Source: Rudanella sp031411995
GTDB lineage: Bacteria > Bacteroidota > Bacteroidia > Cytophagales > Spirosomataceae
Direction of reading: 5' to 3'
DNA length: 64,000 nucleotides
Assembly: GCA_031411995.1 (NCBI GenBank)
Contig: JANOCD010000092.1
Location: 23,591 to 87,590 of the forward strand
Each line of letters starts with the position of its first letter. The stretch's first letter is position 1. Positions 60,872 to 64,000 of this stretch are shown here, in pieces. The notes below the pieces were generated by a model that was not told the DNA's origin, did not search any database, and saw nothing but the letters and a program-made list of their open reading frames with translations. A program made the translations under genes and the position numbers.

Positions 60872-62452
60872 ATGTCTCCGTATCACCGTACTTTCTGGGT
60901 TTTTTGGCTGGCAGGTCTGCTCTTTTTGGGGCAACCCGACGCGCTGGCCCAAGTCCCGCTCAACTGTTGCAACAACCCGCCCCCGGCTTCGCAGCCAACC
61001 CGCCTGACCAATCTGGGCCATTGGCGGTTGGGTGGTGGTCTCGGCGTAAGTCAGCAATACCAGCGAAAAGGAAGCGACCAAAGTTTGTATCTGGGTCGAG
61101 GTTTCCAGACCACGCTGAACGCCGACTATTTCCTGGGGCATCACTGGGGCATCGAAGCAACCCTTGGCTACCAGAGCTTAACGGTTCGTAATCAGTATGT
61201 CAGTCTAATTTATCAGGACGCGGCCATTCCCGCCAACTTCGTACCGGCCCTGCTTCCGAAAGCCGGTATGCAAAGTTTTCAGGCCACCATCGGCCCCCTT
61301 ATTTCCATTCCCCTCAAGCGTCGGCTCACGCTCGATTTGGGCTTGAAAGGCGGCATTTTCTACAACAACGCGCCCGTGGTGGGGGCATTTGACCCGAAAA
61401 CTAAATTGCTGGTGTTTCGGCTGTCACCCAATTATAAACGGTTTAGCCTTGGTGTTCAGGGATTTGGCAACCTTATGTATCGTTTGTCACCCCGCTTGCA
61501 GGTGGGCCTGGGCGGTTCGGGAGCCTACTCCCGGTTTGGCTACACCGTGGATCGTACGGACGGTCAGTTTTTCCAGTTTTTGCGCCGGTTGGGGGTATTC
61601 GGCGGTCAGTTGATGGTGGTTTACACCTTTGAACCGCACCCTGCTCCGATGGCCCCGGCCCTGCCCACCTGCTACCCACCCGTGCTCGACAACGCGATGC
61701 CATCGCGCTATGAAATTGGTGTGGATACCCGCCCCGTGCTGAAATGGCGAAGCAGCGCCCCCGTTTACACCGACGATGAACGCTACACCGTCCGGCTCTA
61801 CAGTATGCCCGGCAACCGGCTCCTCGCCGAAAATACCGTTCGCGATACGGAATGGGCCTGGCCCGCCAAAATTGCCACGCCCGACACCAGCAGCTTCTAT
61901 TTTTACTCCGTTCACTCAACCCGCACGGACTACGTGGATCAGATTTGCCGGAGCGAGTTGTCCACCGGGACTCTGGAGTTTTTCAAGCGGATTGCCATTG
62001 TGTTGCCACCTGCTCCCGAAGCCCCGCCCCTGACCATTGAACTGTTTGAATTTCAACCGGTTATTGGTGCCGTTCAGAAATCTATTGTCCCCAAACGGAC
62101 CACTGTCAGGCGGTATAAGCGACCGTCAGGTGCCGGCATTTCATCCCGAAAAAAATCGACAGTAACCTATCGAAAACGGCGCACCTACCCGCCAAAAACC
62201 GTGGTTGAATCGGGTGTGGTTGGCGTGAAAGAGTCGCTGATTTACCGGGAAGTGACGCGGCAACGCGAGGTGGTTTGGCCCGCCGGAGTACCGTATCCGA
62301 GCAAACCGACCATGTACCGCTACGTCGTAAAAAAAGCCAACGAACGTACCGGTGCCGCCGTTGGCGACTATATGCTACTCGTGGAGCCGGGCGGTACTGT
62401 GCGCGTGATTACGCAGGAAGAAAAACAGCAGCGGTTGAAAGTGCCGAAGTAA
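60872..62452 (+). CDS. Outer-membrane beta-barrel-like protein of the T6SS locus
   Basis: 526 residues. A signal peptide (FWVFWLAGLLFLGQPDALA) and a cysteine soon after (NCCNNPPP). Residues ~45-250 alternate in beta-barrel style: WRLGGGLGVSQQYQRKGSDQ, TTLNADYFLGHHWGIEATLG, LTLDLGLKGGIFYNNAPVVG, LSPRLQVGLGGSGAYSRFGY. A fibronectin-like domain (about 280-375) follows, then a strongly basic Arg/Lys/Tyr-rich stretch (TVRRYKRPSGAGISSRKKS). It begins 21 bp after tssF, so it is probably in the same operon. It may be the outer-membrane component of this subtype, but I cannot equate it with TssP, TssQ or TssR. Confidence 0.65.
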   Translation: MSPYHRTFWVFWLAGLLFLGQPDALAQVPLNCCNNPPPASQPTRLTNLGHWRLGGGLGVSQQYQRKGSDQSLYLGRGFQTTLNADYFLGHHWGIEATLGYQSLTVRNQYVSLIYQDAAIPANFVPALLPKAGMQSFQATIGPLISIPLKRRLTLDLGLKGGIFYNNAPVVGAFDPKTKLLVFRLSPNYKRFSLGVQGFGNLMYRLSPRLQVGLGGSGAYSRFGYTVDRTDGQFFQFLRRLGVFGGQLMVVYTFEPHPAPMAPALPTCYPPVLDNAMPSRYEIGVDTRPVLKWRSSAPVYTDDERYTVRLYSMPGNRLLAENTVRDTEWAWPAKIATPDTSSFYFYSVHSTRTDYVDQICRSELSTGTLEFFKRIAIVLPPAPEAPPLTIELFEFQPVIGAVQKSIVPKRTTVRRYKRPSGAGISSRKKSTVTYRKRRTYPPKTVVESGVVGVKESLIYREVTRQREVVWPAGVPYPSKPTMYRYVVKKANERTGAAVGDYMLLVEPGGTVRVITQEEKQQRLKVPK

Positions 62453-62456
62453 CGGA

Positions 62457-63398
62457 TTACAAATACGTTGAATACCCCATATACACGACCTCTGGTTTTG
62501 GGTCTGTGGGGGCGGGTGGCTGGGTGAGAACGGAGATGGAAACTTCGGTGGCAATGGGGACGAAATAAGCAATTAGCTCATCGAGAAGGGCCAGCGTGTC
62601 GGAGCCGGGTAAAAAACGCTCGATTTTGGCAATCGGAATCGGGCCAAGCGTGATCTGAACACCGTTGCGCCCATCATCGAAACTATCGCCTGCCACGGCA
62701 TCAACTCCAAGGCGGCAGTTTGACAGCGAAGGCAGGCTGTCGGTGTGGACGGGTTTACGAAGCGAACGCCCGGCACGAATGCAAACGGGAATATCGAAGA
62801 AGCGTTCGAGAAGGCGTGAAAACCAGTGCAGATCGCTCCGAAGGACGTGAATATGAGGCAGAAACGATAAAAACTGACCATCCTCTGCTGGGTTCATCCG
62901 GTGCAAAATGGGCCAGTGATTGGCGAATTGTTCGATGATCGTTCGGGCATCATCCAGGCGATCCACCGCATTGTCGTAGTGAATAGACAGGGTACGCAGG
63001 TGGTTTAGTTCGACATCGAAAGGCCGGAAAAACTGCCGGGCTTCTTCTTCGAGCTGCCGATCCTGGCGAATGTCGGACAGAATTCGATCGGTGTCGGTGA
63101 CAGCATCGGGCGACTGTGGTTCGACAAAAAGGTACTGGGGCATCATATCGAACAGCCCTTCGCGGGGCGTATTGATGCGCTGGTAGGGCCGCTCCGACAC
63201 TTCGGGCCACCAGTTGGTCAGTTCGTCGATGTCTTTGGAATAGGATCGGTTGTGCAGCCCGGTTGGGTTGATAATCACCCGACCCCCGGCTTCGGCCTCG
63301 TTGGCGAGGGCAGCGGCCAGAATTTCGGCACGGAAGTCCACGTCGAGCAGATCCAGAAAATAGGGCGTGTCGGTTTCGGTTGGTAAAGAGGTCATCAT
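62457..63398 (-). CDS. tssG: T6SS baseplate protein TssG-like
   Basis: 313 residues from the ATG pair at 63398/63395; the frame continues upstream to 63458. Early LDVDFRAEILAAALANEAEA, NTPREGLFDMMPQYLFVEP; middle EEEARQFFRPFDVELNHLRT; C-terminal CRLGVDAVAGDSFDDGRNGV and ITLGPIPIAKIERFLPGSDT, which matches the TssG end (LGPL...fLPgg). It is on the minus strand with the TssO gene divergent 48 bp away, and convergent with the barrel gene at a 4-bp gap. Assignment rests on these motifs and the location near tssE and tssF. Confidence 0.75.
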   Translation of the reverse strand: MMTSLPTETDTPYFLDLLDVDFRAEILAAALANEAEAGGRVIINPTGLHNRSYSKDIDELTNWWPEVSERPYQRINTPREGLFDMMPQYLFVEPQSPDAVTDTDRILSDIRQDRQLEEEARQFFRPFDVELNHLRTLSIHYDNAVDRLDDARTIIEQFANHWPILHRMNPAEDGQFLSFLPHIHVLRSDLHWFSRLLERFFDIPVCIRAGRSLRKPVHTDSLPSLSNCRLGVDAVAGDSFDDGRNGVQITLGPIPIAKIERFLPGSDTLALLDELIAYFVPIATEVSISVLTQPPAPTDPKPEVVYMGYSTYL

Positions 63399-63446
63399 GA
63401 GGAAGAGGAAACGGTTGAAAGGTACTAAAAACAATGGCCCATCACT

Positions 63447-63923
63447 ATGCAAGTACAAAATCGTAAAGAAATAAATCGGGCTTTTGGGCGGTTTTTGGCC
63501 TGGTTTGCCAGCCTGATAATCCTGCTGTTGCTGTGCGTCTATTCATTTTTGCGAACAGGGACGTATCAGGTTGACCGTCTGAGTGAACAGCGGCAGCAGT
63601 TTGAGGAAGTCTTTTTGATGGATGCGATACTGGCCGAAAAAGTCGATACGCTCTATGCCGATCTGTCGCTGTTGAACACCGGCCGCATTGCCAACGACCG
63701 GCAGATGCAGCGCGTAATCACGAAGGAGAAAGAAGAAATGGCCAAGATTGTGGCGCAGAAACAGCAGCTTCAGGGCTATTTCGGGGTCTATGGCCGACTG
63801 TCAGGACACGTAAACGAGATGTTAATTCTGAAAGACTCCCTCAGCAAAGCCATCGCCGACGAAACTACCACCCGCAACGATTTAACGGATTGTTTGAATT
63901 ATAACCGACGCAGGAAAAAGTAA
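63447..63923 (+). CDS. tssO: T6SS subtype iii protein TssO
   Basis: 158 residues: one N-terminal membrane helix (FLAWFASLIILLLLCVYSFL) followed by a helical, coiled-coil-rich periplasmic part (RLSEQRQQFEEVFLMDAILA, ITKEKEEMAKIVAQKQQLQG) and a basic end. This architecture is that of TssO, one of the membrane/periplasmic components specific to Bacteroidota T6SS, consistent with TssN upstream. More genes of the system probably follow beyond the window. Confidence 0.78.
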   Translation: MQVQNRKEINRAFGRFLAWFASLIILLLLCVYSFLRTGTYQVDRLSEQRQQFEEVFLMDAILAEKVDTLYADLSLLNTGRIANDRQMQRVITKEKEEMAKIVAQKQQLQGYFGVYGRLSGHVNEMLILKDSLSKAIADETTTRNDLTDCLNYNRRRKK

Positions 63924-63924
63924 A

Positions 63925-63976
63925 CCTCACCCCCGGCCCCACACCGTGGGGAGGAGATGGGCCGGGGGGGAGGTGG
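63925..63976. repeat. G/C-rich palindromic repeat at the window end
   Basis: CCTCACCCCCGGCCC near 63925 and GGGCCGGGGGGGAGG near 63959 form an imperfect long stem with an inner CCCCAC/GTGGGG stem. It has the same style as the elements inside ccoI and ccoG and follows tssO at once. Confidence 0.7.
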
Positions 63977-64000
63977 CACAAAAATAAATATGTCTCCAAT

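Overview
The window looks like part of a large plasmid or secondary replicon of a Bacteroidota bacterium, probably from the Cytophagales (a Spirosoma-like genus is my guess from protein style, not a demonstrated assignment). Support for Bacteroidota: a SusC/RagA TonB-linked porin, a fused CcoN-CcoO oxidase subunit, subtype iii type VI secretion genes (TssN and TssO in place of TssJLM), and a TAnnTTTG promoter box. Support for a plasmid: a ParA/ParB cassette with palindromic candidate centromere sites at the left, and a Rep_3-type initiator gene next to 14 iterons and a perfect DnaA box at about 46.6-47.2 kb.

Layout. 1-2.5 kb: 5' part of a SusC-like porin gene. 3-5.1 kb: parA-parB with candidate operator and parS sites, then a decayed tyrosine recombinase and a DUF1016-type protein whose nuclease motif looks lost. 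7-24 kb: copper handling and microaerobic respiration: CopA ATPase, a DUF4143 ATPase inserted beside a decayed second copA tail, an HMA copper chaperone, a universal stress protein, CcoI, truncated haemoglobin, desaturase, CcoS, CcoNO, CcoQ (59 aa), CcoP, CcoG, CcoH and a SafE-like membrane protein. 24-34 kb: a Crp/Fnr regulator followed by three operons for reduced sulfur: TauE exporter, persulfide-dioxygenase/rhodanese, MFS, TsdA-like dihaem cytochrome, periplasmic DsrE, SoxB-like hydrolase and a two-piece YeeE/YedE transporter. Each operon carries a related GTGACAATTGTCAC-like palindrome upstream, so the regulator may control all three. 34-38.8 kb: a PSD1/DUF1549/DUF1553 lipoprotein and a DUF1501 protein, a planctomycete-style pair.

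38.9-44.9 kb: a GAF-AAA-Fis sigma-54 activator convergent with an operon of one SnoaL-like protein, three tandem crotonase paralogues resembling 6-oxocamphor hydrolase (beta-diketone C-C hydrolases) and an ABM-type monooxygenase; a sigma-54-like promoter lies before the first gene. 45.1-47.4 kb: rep gene and iteron origin. 47.4-49.6 kb: an OLD-like ATPase.

49.7-64 kb: part of a subtype iii T6SS in mixed orientations: PAAR, TssN, TssK, VgrG with a TPR partner, TssE, TssF, a beta-barrel protein, TssG and TssO. Sheath, tube and ClpV genes are not in the window. Between TssK and the VgrG pair sits a compact, apparently A/T-richer three-gene operon (DUF262 protein, DUF3696-type AAA ATPase, unknown protein), the best candidate here for an undescribed, possibly defensive system. 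Dispersed G/C-rich palindromes occur both between genes and, unusually, in frame inside ccoI and ccoG. I saw no tRNA, rRNA, CRISPR array or intact insertion sequence.
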